From Lachnospiraceae bacterium (GTDB lineage Bacteria; Bacillota; Clostridia; Lachnospirales; Lachnospiraceae): DNA of 58,869 nucleotides. The notes beneath the pieces are model-generated. The model was not told the origin of the DNA. It saw only the letters and a list, made by a program, of their open reading frames with translations, and made no database searches. The stretch is from contig JAFPWO010000019.1 of NCBI GenBank assembly GCA_017394885.1, forward strand, positions 1 through 58,869, written 5' to 3'. Positions 44,298 to 53,607 of the stretch are shown one piece after another (the first letter of the stretch is position 1; each line of letters starts with the position of its first letter). A program made the translations under genes and the position numbers.

Positions 44298-47200
44298 GCC
44301 TGCACTACAACGCGTTTATCTCTTACAAACATGCCCCGGCCGATATTGCGGTGGCCCGGGATATCCAGCATCAGCTGGAGCACTACCGGATCCCGCGCTC
44401 GATCCGGGAAAAGACCGAGATCGAGAAAATCGAACGGATCTTCCGGGATCAGGAAGAGCTGCCGATCACCAGCGATCTGAGCAAGGATATCGATGAAGCC
44501 CTGCAGGATGCGGACTTCCTGATCGTGATCTGTTCGACCTCTACCAAACTTTCGACCTGGGTCCCCCGGGAGATCGCCCGCTTTCTGGAATACCATGACC
44601 GGGATCATATCCTGACCGTGCTGGTGGACGGGGAGCCAGGTGAGGTGATCCCCCGGATCCTGCTGGAAGAAACGGATGCGGAGATCGCGGACAGCGGAGA
44701 AGAGCAGGAGGGCAGACGTATCTTCGAGCCCTTATCCTGCGATTACCGGACAGGGATCCGCCAGGCCCGAAAGACCGAGATCCCGCGGCTCGCCGCAGCG
44801 CTCCTCGGCTGTTCCTATGACGAACTGGTCATGCGGGCCAGACAGTATAAGATGCGCCGGCTGACCGCCTTCTTTACTGCCGGCGCCGTCCTGGCCGCGG
44901 CAGCGATCGCCTACCTGATCTGGAGCAACGGGCAAATCCAGAGCAATTATGAACAGGCCGAGGCCAACCGCGTGTTAGCGGAAGAAAATTATCAGAAGGC
45001 GGAAGAAAACCGCCTCTTAGCCGAAGAAAACTATGAAAAGGCGGAAGAAAACTATGCGCAGGCCCGGCAAAATCTGGAGCAGGCCCGGCGCAACCAGTCC
45101 ACCTTTCTTTCCAACGAAGCATTAAAACAGATCGAAAAGGAAAACCGGATCCTGGCCGCTCAGCTGGCACTCGCGGCGCTGCCCTCCGGGGAACGGACGG
45201 ACTGGCCGTACACCGCCAAAGCGGAATATGCGCTCGCCAAAGCGATCAGCGCTTACTGCTCGGACTCTTCGAATGCGAACGATTACAAAGCGATCTGGGA
45301 CCTTGAAATGCAGGGAAAGATCCGCGATTTCAGGCTGATCCGGGAGCTCAATCTCCTGTATGCCTACAACTCCCTGTGCGAGATCAGCGGCTGGAAGATC
45401 GATGAATTCAAAACGCTCTTCACCGTGGATACCGGACTCGAACTGAAGCGGATCCGGACGCTGATCGCGAAGGGTGGCCCCTATCTTATGGCGCAGTCCG
45501 ACACTTCGGTCCTTCTGTTAAACGGCGAAACCGGAAAGATCCTCTGGACTTTCGAAGGAGACCCCTTCGACCCGGAAGCGGAGCCCGTTTCCCTTTCCGC
45601 TTATGTTTTCGACGAAGAACTATATGTTTTCGAAACCGATTCGTTTGCTTTAAAAAGCGAGAATTATCTGACGGTCATTCATCTGGACCCGCTCAGCGGA
45701 ACGGTGCTGTGGAAAAGCGAAACGCTGGAAATCCAGGATCTTTTCGGCGACGTGGCCGGGATGGATGCGGAGACCGGCCGCCTGTATTTCGTCTGCAATA
45801 ACGGAAAAAAACCCGTTTTCTACTGCTGCGATCTTGCCAGCGGGGAAGTGTCTGTCTTCCCTCTGGAAACATCCCTGCTCCACATTTACAATATTACCGC
45901 GCTGAGCGGCGGGCGCCTTCTGATCTTCGGGACTGACGATCCTGCCGGAGGTACCTATGAACTGATGGGATATCTGAAGGTCATCAAGCAGTTTAAGGCC
46001 GCTGCCCTGTGCTGCGAAGAGGAGAGCGGAAATACGGTCTGGACCTCGTCTTTGTCGTCCTACGGATATAATTATATCTCAGCCGAAGACTGCATCAAGA
46101 AGATGGATGGCTACAAGGATCCGGACGGGAACAGGCACGATCTGTTCGGCATCCTCTATGCCAACGAGGTCCGCATTTTCGATCAGGCGGACGGACAGCT
46201 GTATGAAGATATCGCGCTGGATGCCCCCATTACCGGGATAGCCGGCTACCGGGACAGCTCCGGTTTTCTGCTGATGCTGGAGAACGGGAACATGGTCGGT
46301 TATAAGCTGGACAAAGATTTTACGGTCAGCCAGCTCTGTTTCGGCAAGGAGACGCAGCGGGTCCTGCTTTGCTTCCCGAATGAGGAACGCATGAGTTTTA
46401 TCTCGCTGTCCGATCCCGGGCGGATGCAACTTTATGATCTGGTATACGACGATGACTATACGCTGTTTGAAGACAGCGGAGAATACGGCAGCGGCAGGAC
46501 CTCCCTGTGCAGCGGGAAGTGGCTTTATATTCTGGAGGACTCCCGGCTGGACATCTATGATCTGGAGCAGGATAAACGGGTCTGCCAGCTGTCGCTGGAG
46601 ACCATGGGGCCTTCAGCAAAGATGCTGGGCACGGATCCCGGGCAGCGGTATCTGTATATCAGCGATTCTTCCGGGATCGCCGCCGTTGACGCGCAGGCCG
46701 GCCGGGTCATTCAGACATTGGATTTTGAGGATCTGGCCAATTATCAGTATAATAACTGCCTGTGCGGCTCCCGGATCTATCTGATGACGCGGGGGAAGAG
46801 CTTTCAGGATTATGCCCTCCTGCCGCTGCTCATCGGAGAAGACGGCATGCTGAGTGCGCAGGACGCCGTTCCGGTTCCCGCGGAAATGATGCCTTTCGAG
46901 AATTCCTATCCCTATAATCTGGCTGGTGACGAAAACGGCAGCGCGCTGATGCTGTCCCTGATCGATACGATGACATGGGATTTCGGCACGTATCTTCTGT
47001 ATGATACGGAAGGCGGGCAGTGGCAAGAGCTGGCCGATCCGCCTGCCGAAAAATACCTGATGGAGGCCTTTCATGCCGGAAAGAAGCTGGCTTCGGTATC
47101 CGATGAAGCCCGGATCCAGGTATACGGCTACGACGGGACCCCGCTCTACAGCATCAAAGAAGACAATAAAATGATCAAGGCGCTTCATTTCTGCGCGGCT

Positions 47201-47623
47201 TCGGACAACGAATCGCGGGAGGACCTGCTGCTGGCTGTTTTCTCCGATGACGATACCAATCTGCTCCACTGCTACCGCGCCGAGACCGGAGAGTTTCTGG
47301 GCAGCCATCCGATATCCTATTACACGGGCGCCATCCATACCCAGGACTGGATCTTTACCGAAGGAGAGCTCATCCTGCAGATGGATGACGTGATCAATAT
47401 CATCGACGGCACGGAGTGGGCCATGAAAGCGGATATCCAGAACGCGGCCGCCTATTCTGAAGAATACCGGAAGATCATCACCTTTAATACCCGGGGAGAT
47501 GCGAACATCCCGCAGGTCTTCAGCCGGTACAGCCTGGAAGATCTGATCGAAAAAGGGAACGAGTTTATAAAAGGCGCGGAACTCAGCGACAGCGAGAAAG
47601 CCTATTACGGGATCGAAAACTGA
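44294..47623 (+). CDS. TIR-domain, one-pass membrane, coiled-coil, propeller-like protein
   Basis: 1109 residues. An N-terminal TIR domain (about 1-125: NAFISYKHAPADIAVARDI, LIVICSTSTKLSTWVPREI) has Trp89 and Glu93 where TIR NADases carry their catalytic Glu. A membrane helix lies at about 191-210. A heptad-rich coiled coil (about 215-275) repeats AEENYxKAEEN, then LAAQLALAALPSGE, a motif seen before bacterial WD40-type repeats. The remaining 800 residues are beta-strand repeats (LLNGETGKILWTFEGD, DPLSGTVLWKSETL), like a PQQ or WD40 propeller, presumably outside. NADase or signalling activity is inferred. The ATG overlaps the glgA-SCP2 stop, so translation is coupled. Confidence 0.85.
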   Translation: MSLHYNAFISYKHAPADIAVARDIQHQLEHYRIPRSIREKTEIEKIERIFRDQEELPITSDLSKDIDEALQDADFLIVICSTSTKLSTWVPREIARFLEYHDRDHILTVLVDGEPGEVIPRILLEETDAEIADSGEEQEGRRIFEPLSCDYRTGIRQARKTEIPRLAAALLGCSYDELVMRARQYKMRRLTAFFTAGAVLAAAAIAYLIWSNGQIQSNYEQAEANRVLAEENYQKAEENRLLAEENYEKAEENYAQARQNLEQARRNQSTFLSNEALKQIEKENRILAAQLALAALPSGERTDWPYTAKAEYALAKAISAYCSDSSNANDYKAIWDLEMQGKIRDFRLIRELNLLYAYNSLCEISGWKIDEFKTLFTVDTGLELKRIRTLIAKGGPYLMAQSDTSVLLLNGETGKILWTFEGDPFDPEAEPVSLSAYVFDEELYVFETDSFALKSENYLTVIHLDPLSGTVLWKSETLEIQDLFGDVAGMDAETGRLYFVCNNGKKPVFYCCDLASGEVSVFPLETSLLHIYNITALSGGRLLIFGTDDPAGGTYELMGYLKVIKQFKAAALCCEEESGNTVWTSSLSSYGYNYISAEDCIKKMDGYKDPDGNRHDLFGILYANEVRIFDQADGQLYEDIALDAPITGIAGYRDSSGFLLMLENGNMVGYKLDKDFTVSQLCFGKETQRVLLCFPNEERMSFISLSDPGRMQLYDLVYDDDYTLFEDSGEYGSGRTSLCSGKWLYILEDSRLDIYDLEQDKRVCQLSLETMGPSAKMLGTDPGQRYLYISDSSGIAAVDAQAGRVIQTLDFEDLANYQYNNCLCGSRIYLMTRGKSFQDYALLPLLIGEDGMLSAQDAVPVPAEMMPFENSYPYNLAGDENGSALMLSLIDTMTWDFGTYLLYDTEGGQWQELADPPAEKYLMEAFHAGKKLASVSDEARIQVYGYDGTPLYSIKEDNKMIKALHFCAASDNESREDLLLAVFSDDDTNLLHCYRAETGEFLGSHPISYYTGAIHTQDWIFTEGELILQMDDVINIIDGTEWAMKADIQNAAAYSEEYRKIITFNTRGDANIPQVFSRYSLEDLIEKGNEFIKGAELSDSEKAYYGIEN

Positions 47624-47652
47624 CCGCCGGGAGGCGGAGAAAGGGGTGCACT

Positions 47653-48369
47653 GTGGAAGAGGGCATCAGACTGAATAAATACCTGAGCGACGCGGGATAC
47701 TGCTCCCGCCGTCAGGCCGACCGGCTGATCGGGGAAGGCCGTGTCAGCGTGGACGGGATCAAAGCGGTGATGGGCCAGCGGATCAGCCGGGAAAGCAAAA
47801 TCCTCGTGGACGGAAAGCCGGTAAAGCGGACCGCGGCGCCGGTACTGCTGGCCGTCAATAAACCCGTCGGCGTCATCACCACGTCCGAGAAGGCGGAGCC
47901 GGCCAATATCGTGACCTATGTGGGCTATCCCGAGCGGATCTATCCGATCGGAAGGCTGGACAAGGATTCGGAAGGCCTGATCCTGATGACCAATCAGGGC
48001 GAGCTGGCCAACCGGATCGCGCACGCCCGGGGTCTTCATGAGAAGGAGTATATCGTCAGCGTAAACCGGCCCGTTACCCGGGAGTTTACCGAAAAGATGG
48101 CGGCCGGGGTAAAGATCGGGGAGAATCTCACCACCCGGCCCTGCCGCTGCGAGAAGATCAGCCGGACGCGCTTCCGCATCGTCCTGACGCAGGGCTTAAA
48201 CCGCCAGATCCGCCGCATGTGCGAGGCACTGGGCTATAAGGTGCTGGAACTGCGCCGGGTCCGTATTATGAATATCACGCTCGGAGATCTGCGGCTCGGT
48301 GAATACCGGGTCATCGCCGGGGACGAATACGATGAGCTCCTCCGGGAACTCGGAATGGAACTGACATGA
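47653..48369 (+). CDS. RNA pseudouridine synthase, RsuA/RluF type
   Basis: 238 residues with an N-terminal S4 domain (RLNKYLSDAGYCSRRQADRLIGEGRVSVDG) and a catalytic domain with the catalytic Asp in YPIGRLDKDSEGLILMTNQG, then EKEYIVSV and LTQGLNRQIRRMCEALGYKV. The GRLDKDSEGL form and lone domain favour RluF (23S rRNA U2604) over RluB; the target is not certain. It starts with GTG, preceded by AAAGGGG, 29 bp after the TIR gene. The stop overlaps ligA by 4 bases. Confidence 0.92.
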   Translation: MEEGIRLNKYLSDAGYCSRRQADRLIGEGRVSVDGIKAVMGQRISRESKILVDGKPVKRTAAPVLLAVNKPVGVITTSEKAEPANIVTYVGYPERIYPIGRLDKDSEGLILMTNQGELANRIAHARGLHEKEYIVSVNRPVTREFTEKMAAGVKIGENLTTRPCRCEKISRTRFRIVLTQGLNRQIRRMCEALGYKVLELRRVRIMNITLGDLRLGEYRVIAGDEYDELLRELGMELT

Positions 48370-50339
48370 AGCAGGACGAAATGATGCAGCGCATGCAGGA
48401 GCTGGTAAAGATCCTCGGGGAAGCCTCCCGTAAATACTATCAGGAAAGCACGGAGATCATGTCCAACCGGGAATATGACGCGCTGTACGATGAGCTTGCG
48501 GCTCTGGAAGAAAGCAGCGGCGTCATCTTAAGCGGTTCGCCGACCCGGAAGGTGGGGTATGAGACGCTGACCGAGCTGCCGAAAAAGGCCCATCCTTCCC
48601 GCATGCTTTCGCAGAACAAGACGAAATCCGTCGAAGAACTGCAGCATTTTCTGGGCGGGCAGGCCGGCCTTCTTTCCTGGAAAATGGACGGCCTGACCGT
48701 GGTGCTGACCTACGAAAGCGGAACGCTTTCGGAAGCCGTCACACGCGGCGACGGGGAGATCGGCGCGGTCGTGACCGCCAATGCCCGGACCTTTCAGAAT
48801 ATCCCTCTGCAGATCCCGTTCTGGGGAAAACTTGTGCTGCGCGGCGAAGCCGTGATCCGCTATCCGGACTTTGAGGAGATCAACCGGGAACTGCCGGAAA
48901 CCGAAACCCAGTACAAGAATCCGCGGAATCTCTGCTCCGGTTCGGTCCTGCAGTTAAGCAGCGCCGTCACGGCGTCGCGCCGCGTCCGCTTCTACGCCTT
49001 CGGGCTGGTGGAAGCGGAAGGGAAAAGCTTCCGGCTGCACAGCGAAGAGCTCGGTTGGTTAAAAGAACTGGGCTTTGAATCCGTGGACTTCCGCTTTGTT
49101 TCAGCCGGCGACCTGCCGCAGGCCGTGGAAGCCTTCAAGCAGGAGATCCCCCTCTATCCGATTCCGTCGGACGGCCTGGTCCTTCTGATGGACGATATCG
49201 CCTACGGGAAGAGTCTCGGCACGACCGCGAAATATCCGCGGGATTCCATTGCCTTCAAATGGGCGGACGAGCTGGCGATGACCCGCCTCCTGGATATCGA
49301 ATGGAGCGCGTCCCGCACGGGGCTCATCAACCCGGTCGCGATCTTCGAACCGGTGGAACTGGAGGGGACTGCGGTATCCCGCGCCAGCGTGCACAACGTG
49401 ACGATCCTGGAAGGCCTTGAACTGGGAATCGGCGACGAGATCAGTGTATATAAAGCCAATATGATCATCCCGCAGATCGCGGAGAATTTCACGCGTTCCG
49501 GGACCTGCCGCGCCCCCGGGGCCTGCCCGGTCTGCGGTTCGCCCACGCATATCAATGACACCGGGGAAGTAAAGACACTGTACTGTCTGAACCCGGACTG
49601 TCCCGCCAAGCAGATCAAGGGCTTCGAGCTCTTTGTCAGCCGGCAGGCGATGAATATCGACGGCCTCTCGGAAGCCACGCTGGAAAAGCTCATCGATATC
49701 GGAGCCGTAAAGGAACCGGCGGATCTGTTCCGCCTGGAAGAGCATAAGGAAAAGATCGTAAGCCTCGAAGGCTTCGGGGAAAAGAGCTTCCGGAATCTGC
49801 TGGACGCAGCGAAGACCGCTTCGTCTACCACGCTGCCCAGGCTGATCGTCGCGCTCGGGATCGGCAACGTCGGACCGGCGACGGCCCGGCTCTTATGCCG
49901 GGCATTCGATGAGGATCTGGAGAAGCTGAAAGAAGCTTCCGCCGAAGAGCTCTGCGCGGTGGAGGGCATCGGCCCCGTGACCGCGGAGAGTATCCGCGCC
50001 TTCTTTGCCGATGCGAAAGAAACAGAGAAGCTCTCACACCTGCTGCCGTATCTTTCTTTCCCGCAGCCGGAGAAAAGCAATACAGAACAGACACTTTCAG
50101 GCCTTAGCTTTGTGGTGACCGGGTCACTGGAGCACTTCGGGAACCGGGACGCTCTAAAAGCGGCGATCGAAGCGCGGGGCGGGAAGGTAAGCGGCTCGGT
50201 CAGCAGCAAAACGACCTGCCTGATCAACAACGACGCCGCCTCGTCTTCCTCCAAGAACCAAAGCGCCAAAAAGCTCGGCGTCCCGATTCTGACGGAAGAA
50301 GAATTTATGGAAAAATATCAGATGGAAGGAGAGCGGTAA
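48366..50339 (+). CDS. ligA: NAD-dependent DNA ligase
   Basis: Seals nicks in DNA using NAD. The 657 residues have all LigA domains. Ia region (YYQESTEIMSNREYDALYDEL); adenylation domain with the nucleophile Lys106 in SWKMDGLTVVLTYESG; TRGDGEIGAVVTAN; the PSDGLVLLMDD motif; the OB fold; the Cys4 zinc finger (CPVCG, CLNPDCPAK); helix-hairpin-helix repeats (GLSEATLEKL, GIGPVTAESI); and a C-terminal BRCT (GLSFVVTGSLEHFGNRD). Several motifs are worded differently from the textbook consensus (KMDG for KIDG, FKWADE for YKFPAE), so it is a divergent branch, but nothing essential is missing. It overlaps rluF by 4 bases. Confidence 0.95.
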   Translation: MKQDEMMQRMQELVKILGEASRKYYQESTEIMSNREYDALYDELAALEESSGVILSGSPTRKVGYETLTELPKKAHPSRMLSQNKTKSVEELQHFLGGQAGLLSWKMDGLTVVLTYESGTLSEAVTRGDGEIGAVVTANARTFQNIPLQIPFWGKLVLRGEAVIRYPDFEEINRELPETETQYKNPRNLCSGSVLQLSSAVTASRRVRFYAFGLVEAEGKSFRLHSEELGWLKELGFESVDFRFVSAGDLPQAVEAFKQEIPLYPIPSDGLVLLMDDIAYGKSLGTTAKYPRDSIAFKWADELAMTRLLDIEWSASRTGLINPVAIFEPVELEGTAVSRASVHNVTILEGLELGIGDEISVYKANMIIPQIAENFTRSGTCRAPGACPVCGSPTHINDTGEVKTLYCLNPDCPAKQIKGFELFVSRQAMNIDGLSEATLEKLIDIGAVKEPADLFRLEEHKEKIVSLEGFGEKSFRNLLDAAKTASSTTLPRLIVALGIGNVGPATARLLCRAFDEDLEKLKEASAEELCAVEGIGPVTAESIRAFFADAKETEKLSHLLPYLSFPQPEKSNTEQTLSGLSFVVTGSLEHFGNRDALKAAIEARGGKVSGSVSSKTTCLINNDAASSSSKNQSAKKLGVPILTEEEFMEKYQMEGER

Positions 50340-51215
50340 ATGCGATACGAAGGACAAATCTACCGGCCGCCCAGTGAGGCGTACAGTTATATCCTGCAGG
50401 TCACCGTCGGCTGCAGCCACAACCGCTGCACCTTCTGCAATATGTATCTGGAGAAGAAATTCCGCATCCGCCCGCTGGAGGAGATCCTGACGGATCTGAA
50501 GATGGCGCGGAAAGCCTACCGCTACGTGGGCCGGATCTTCCTGGCCGACGGAGACGCGCTGATCGTCCCGACGGAAACGCTGCTTTCGATCCTTTCACAT
50601 ATCGCCCGGCTGTTTCCGGAGTGTGAACGGGTCACCAGCTACGCCTCTGCGAAGGACCTGCTGCGGAAAACGCCGGAGGAGCTGAAAATGCTGCGGGAAG
50701 CCGGGCTGGAGATGATCTATCTGGGGCTCGAATCCGGCAGCGAACAGGTGCTGAAAGCGATCGACAAGGGCGTAACGGTCGAGGAGACCGTAGAAGGCTG
50801 CCTCAAGGCGAAAGAAGCCGGGATCCGGCTGTCCATCACGCAGATCACGGGGCTGGCCGGGCAGGACGGCATGGAGCCGCATGCGGTCGCCTCCGCGAAA
50901 GCCCTCTCACGGATCAAACCGGAGTACATCGGCCTCATGACGCTGACGCTGCGCCGCGGGACCAAAATGACGGCGGACTGGGAAGCCGGGCGCTTTAAGC
51001 GCCTCACGCCGAAGCAGCTCGTGGAAGAGATGCGCATCCTGGTCTCGCATCTGGACAGCGAGGGGAGCGTCCTTCGGTCCAATCACATCTCGAATTACGT
51101 ACAGCTGCGCGGGACCATGAACCGCGACAAAGAAGCCATGCTGGCCAGCCTGGACAAGGCACTCAAAAGCGGAGATCTGGAAAACGAGTATATCGAATAT
51201 CTGGAGAATCTCTGA
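50340..51215 (+). CDS. Radical SAM protein of unknown function
   Basis: 291 residues. The cluster motif reads GCSHNRCTFCNMYLEKKF, with CX4CX2C spacing instead of the usual CX3CX2C. RIFLADGDALIVP and GLEMIYLGLESGSEQVLKAIDKG are B12-type/Elp3-like radical SAM features, and ITQITGLAGQDGMEPHAVASAKAL follows. No B12-binding domain is present. It starts at the base after the ligA stop codon, so it is the last gene of the rluF-ligA-rSAM run. Its substrate is unknown. Confidence 0.85.
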   Translation: MRYEGQIYRPPSEAYSYILQVTVGCSHNRCTFCNMYLEKKFRIRPLEEILTDLKMARKAYRYVGRIFLADGDALIVPTETLLSILSHIARLFPECERVTSYASAKDLLRKTPEELKMLREAGLEMIYLGLESGSEQVLKAIDKGVTVEETVEGCLKAKEAGIRLSITQITGLAGQDGMEPHAVASAKALSRIKPEYIGLMTLTLRRGTKMTADWEAGRFKRLTPKQLVEEMRILVSHLDSEGSVLRSNHISNYVQLRGTMNRDKEAMLASLDKALKSGDLENEYIEYLENL

Positions 51216-51216
51216 G

Positions 51217-51320
51217 TGTCATTCTGCGCGAAGCCGCCCTGGCGGCGGAGTCGAAGAATCCCACGGATTAATAAAAAAAAGAGGGGATCCTTCGGCTCGC
51301 TTCGCTCGCTCAGGATGACA
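51217..51320. repeat. Imperfect inverted-repeat element, MITE-like
   Basis: 104 bp flanked by TGTCATTCTG (51217-51226) and CAGGATGACA (51311-51320), near-perfect inverted ends. Inside are AAGAATCCC on the left and GGGATCCTTC on the right, which also pair, plus GC-rich half-palindromes (GCTCGCTTCGCTCGCT). Such intergenic elements are seen scattered in many bacterial genomes. It encodes nothing and sits just past the radical SAM stop codon. Confidence 0.7.
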
Positions 51321-51337
51321 AAAAGGCAATATTCTGC

Positions 51338-51366
51338 TTGCATCCCGGTTCGTTTCCGTGTATTAT
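51338..51366 (+). promoter_or_regulatory. Promoter of the EF-G paralog gene
   Basis: -35 TTGCAT (51338-51343), 17-bp spacer, -10 TATTAT (51361-51366), 18 bp downstream of the repeat element. Confidence 0.75.
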
Positions 51367-51423
51367 AGATAAGAAGTGCAAAAATCTTTTTTTGGACGTA
51401 TATTCAAGGAGGTTTGAAAGTAT

Positions 51424-53517
51424 ATGAAGGTTTATGAAACAAAGGACATCCGGAACGTAGCCGTCTTGGGCCACGGCAGCGCCGGTAAGACCACGGTGGT
51501 AGAATCTGCCGCGTACGTTACCGGTGTTATCTCCCGCATGGGCAAGGTCACGGACGGGACCACCATCAGCGACTTTGACAAGGAAGAGCAGAAGCGCACC
51601 TTCTCCATCAGCACCTCGGTCGTCCCGATCGAGTATGAAGGCAAGAAGATCAACCTGCTGGATACCCCCGGCTATTTCGACTTCGTCGGCGAAGCGGAAG
51701 AAGCGGTCAGCGCGGCCGATGCGGCGGTCATCGTCGTGAACGGCAAGGCCGGCGTACAGGTCGGCGTGCAGAAAGCCTGGGATCTGTGTGAACAGAACAA
51801 CCTGCCCCGCCTGTTCTTTGTTACGAATATGGACGATGCGAACGCCAACTATGCCCGCGTCTGCGCAGACCTTAAGGAAGCGTTCGGGACCCGCGTGGTG
51901 CCGTTCCAGGTGCCGATCCGCGACGGCGAAAAGTTCGCCGGCTTCGTGAACGTGCCGAAGATGCAGGCGCGCCGTTTTGCCGACAACAAGGGTGCTTTCA
52001 CCGACTGCGACATCCCGGCCGATGTGAAGGATCTGCTGGACGAGACGCACGCGCAGCTCATGGAAGCCGTTGCCGAGACCGATGAAGAGCTCATGGAGCG
52101 CTACTTCATGGAAGACGAGTTCACCCCCGAAGAGATCGCGGAAGCCTTAAACAAGGCCGTCAGCGCCGGCGACGTGGTTCCCGTCCTCATGGGCTCCGGC
52201 TTAAACAGCTACGGCGTCAGCATCCTGCTGCACGATATCGACAAGTACTTCCCGAGCCCCGCGGCCTGCAAGATCTCCGGCGTCAATCAGAAGACGGACG
52301 AGACCTTTGAAGCGGATTACGATGAGTCCAAGGCGCCGACCGCCAAGGTCTTCAAGACCCTGATCGACCCGTTCATCGGCAAGTATTCCTTCATCAAGGT
52401 CTGCTCCGGCGTCTTAAAGGGCGACAGCGTTCTGTACAACGTGAACAAAGAGACCGAAGAAAAAGTGGCCCGCCTGTACCTGCTGCGCGGCAAGGAAGCG
52501 ATCGAAGTTCCCGAGCTGCACGCCGGCGATATCGGCGCCATCGCAAAGATGCTTTCGGCCGGCACGGGCGACAGCTTAGCCTCCAAGGCGGAACCCATTG
52601 CCTATCCGAAGCCTGAGATCTCCGTTCCTTACACCTATCAGGCCTACCGCGGCGTAAACAAGGGTGATGAAGACAAGATCGCGACCTCGCTTACCAAGCT
52701 GATGGAAGAGGATCTGACCTTAAAGACCGTCAACGACAAGGAAAACCGCCAGCTGCTCATCTACGGCATCGGCGATCAGCAGCTCGAAGTCGTCATGAGC
52801 AAGCTCGAAGCTCGCTACAAGGTCAAGGCCGAGCTGTATAAGCCGAAGGTAGCCTACCGCGAGACCATCCGCGGCAGCGTCCATGTACAGGGCAAGCACA
52901 AGAAGCAGTCCGGCGGACACGGCCAGTACGGCGACGTCGTCATGGACTTTGAGCCGAGCGGCGATCTGGATACCCCGTACATCTTCGAAGAAAAGATCGT
53001 CGGCGGCGTAGTTCCGAAGAACTACTTCCCGGCCGTCGAAAAAGGTCTGCAGGAAATGGTCGTCAAGGGCCCGCTGGCCGGATATCCGATCGTCGGCCTC
53101 AAGGCTTCGCTGGTATTCGGTTCCTACCACCCGGTAGACTCCTCCGAAATGGCATTCAAGCTGGCGACTCATCTGGCCGTCAAGAACTGCTTCGCGGACA
53201 AGAACTCCCGCCCGTGCCTTCTGGAGCCGATCGCTACCGTGAAGGTCAAGGTCCCGGATAAGTTCACCGGCGACGTCATGGGCGACATGAACAAGCGCCG
53301 CGGCCGCGTTCTGGGCATGACCCCGGATCACAAGGGCAACCAGATCATCGAAGCGGACTGCCCGATGTCCGAGCTCTACGGCTACAACACCGACCTGCGC
53401 TCCATGACCGGCGGTATCGGCAGCTTTACCTACGAGTTTGCCCGTTATGAGCAGGCCCCGCAGGAGATTCAGGACAAGGAAGTCGCCGCCCGCGCAGCCG
53501 AACAGGACGAAGAGTAA
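51424..53517 (+). CDS. EF-G-like translation GTPase (EF-G2 type)
   Basis: 697 residues with all EF-G domains. G1 is GHGSAGKTT, and switch 1 lies around DFDKEEQKRTFSI. G3 is DTPGYFDF, where canonical EF-G has DTPGHVDF; G4 is TNMDD in place of NKMD. The domain IV loop is SGGHGQYGDVVMDFEPSG, and the domain V end is YGYNTDLRSMTGGIGSFTYEF. The changed G3 and G4 place it with EF-G2 paralogs rather than the main fusA product, and no rpsL, rpsG or tuf genes are adjacent. Its exact role (translocation, ribosome recycling or another) is not known. RBS AAGGAGG. Confidence 0.9.
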   Translation: MKVYETKDIRNVAVLGHGSAGKTTVVESAAYVTGVISRMGKVTDGTTISDFDKEEQKRTFSISTSVVPIEYEGKKINLLDTPGYFDFVGEAEEAVSAADAAVIVVNGKAGVQVGVQKAWDLCEQNNLPRLFFVTNMDDANANYARVCADLKEAFGTRVVPFQVPIRDGEKFAGFVNVPKMQARRFADNKGAFTDCDIPADVKDLLDETHAQLMEAVAETDEELMERYFMEDEFTPEEIAEALNKAVSAGDVVPVLMGSGLNSYGVSILLHDIDKYFPSPAACKISGVNQKTDETFEADYDESKAPTAKVFKTLIDPFIGKYSFIKVCSGVLKGDSVLYNVNKETEEKVARLYLLRGKEAIEVPELHAGDIGAIAKMLSAGTGDSLASKAEPIAYPKPEISVPYTYQAYRGVNKGDEDKIATSLTKLMEEDLTLKTVNDKENRQLLIYGIGDQQLEVVMSKLEARYKVKAELYKPKVAYRETIRGSVHVQGKHKKQSGGHGQYGDVVMDFEPSGDLDTPYIFEEKIVGGVVPKNYFPAVEKGLQEMVVKGPLAGYPIVGLKASLVFGSYHPVDSSEMAFKLATHLAVKNCFADKNSRPCLLEPIATVKVKVPDKFTGDVMGDMNKRRGRVLGMTPDHKGNQIIEADCPMSELYGYNTDLRSMTGGIGSFTYEFARYEQAPQEIQDKEVAARAAEQDEE

Positions 53518-53525
53518 TCATACGA

Positions 53526-53560
53526 AAGACGGAACCTCTTTCCCGGGGTTTCGTCTTTTC
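53526..53560 (+). terminator. Terminator after the EF-G paralog gene
   Basis: Arms AAGACGGAACC (53526-53536) and GGTTTCGTCTT (53547-53557) pair over 11 bp with one G-U and run into T-rich sequence. Confidence 0.78.
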
Positions 53561-53607
53561 CTTATAAGCAGGGTCCCCGCATAATTTTATTATATGGTCG
53601 GGCCGGC

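Noticed and set aside
44990..45110. Repeated GAAGAAAAC units as a CRISPR or tandem DNA repeat
   Set aside because: The repeats are in frame and encode a heptad coiled coil of the TIR protein; there are no spacers of constant length.
48366..50339. LigA as a degenerate or pseudogene copy because several motifs are non-consensus
   Set aside because: The catalytic lysine, zinc finger, helix-hairpin-helix and BRCT parts are all intact and the reading frame is uninterrupted; it is a divergent but complete ligase.
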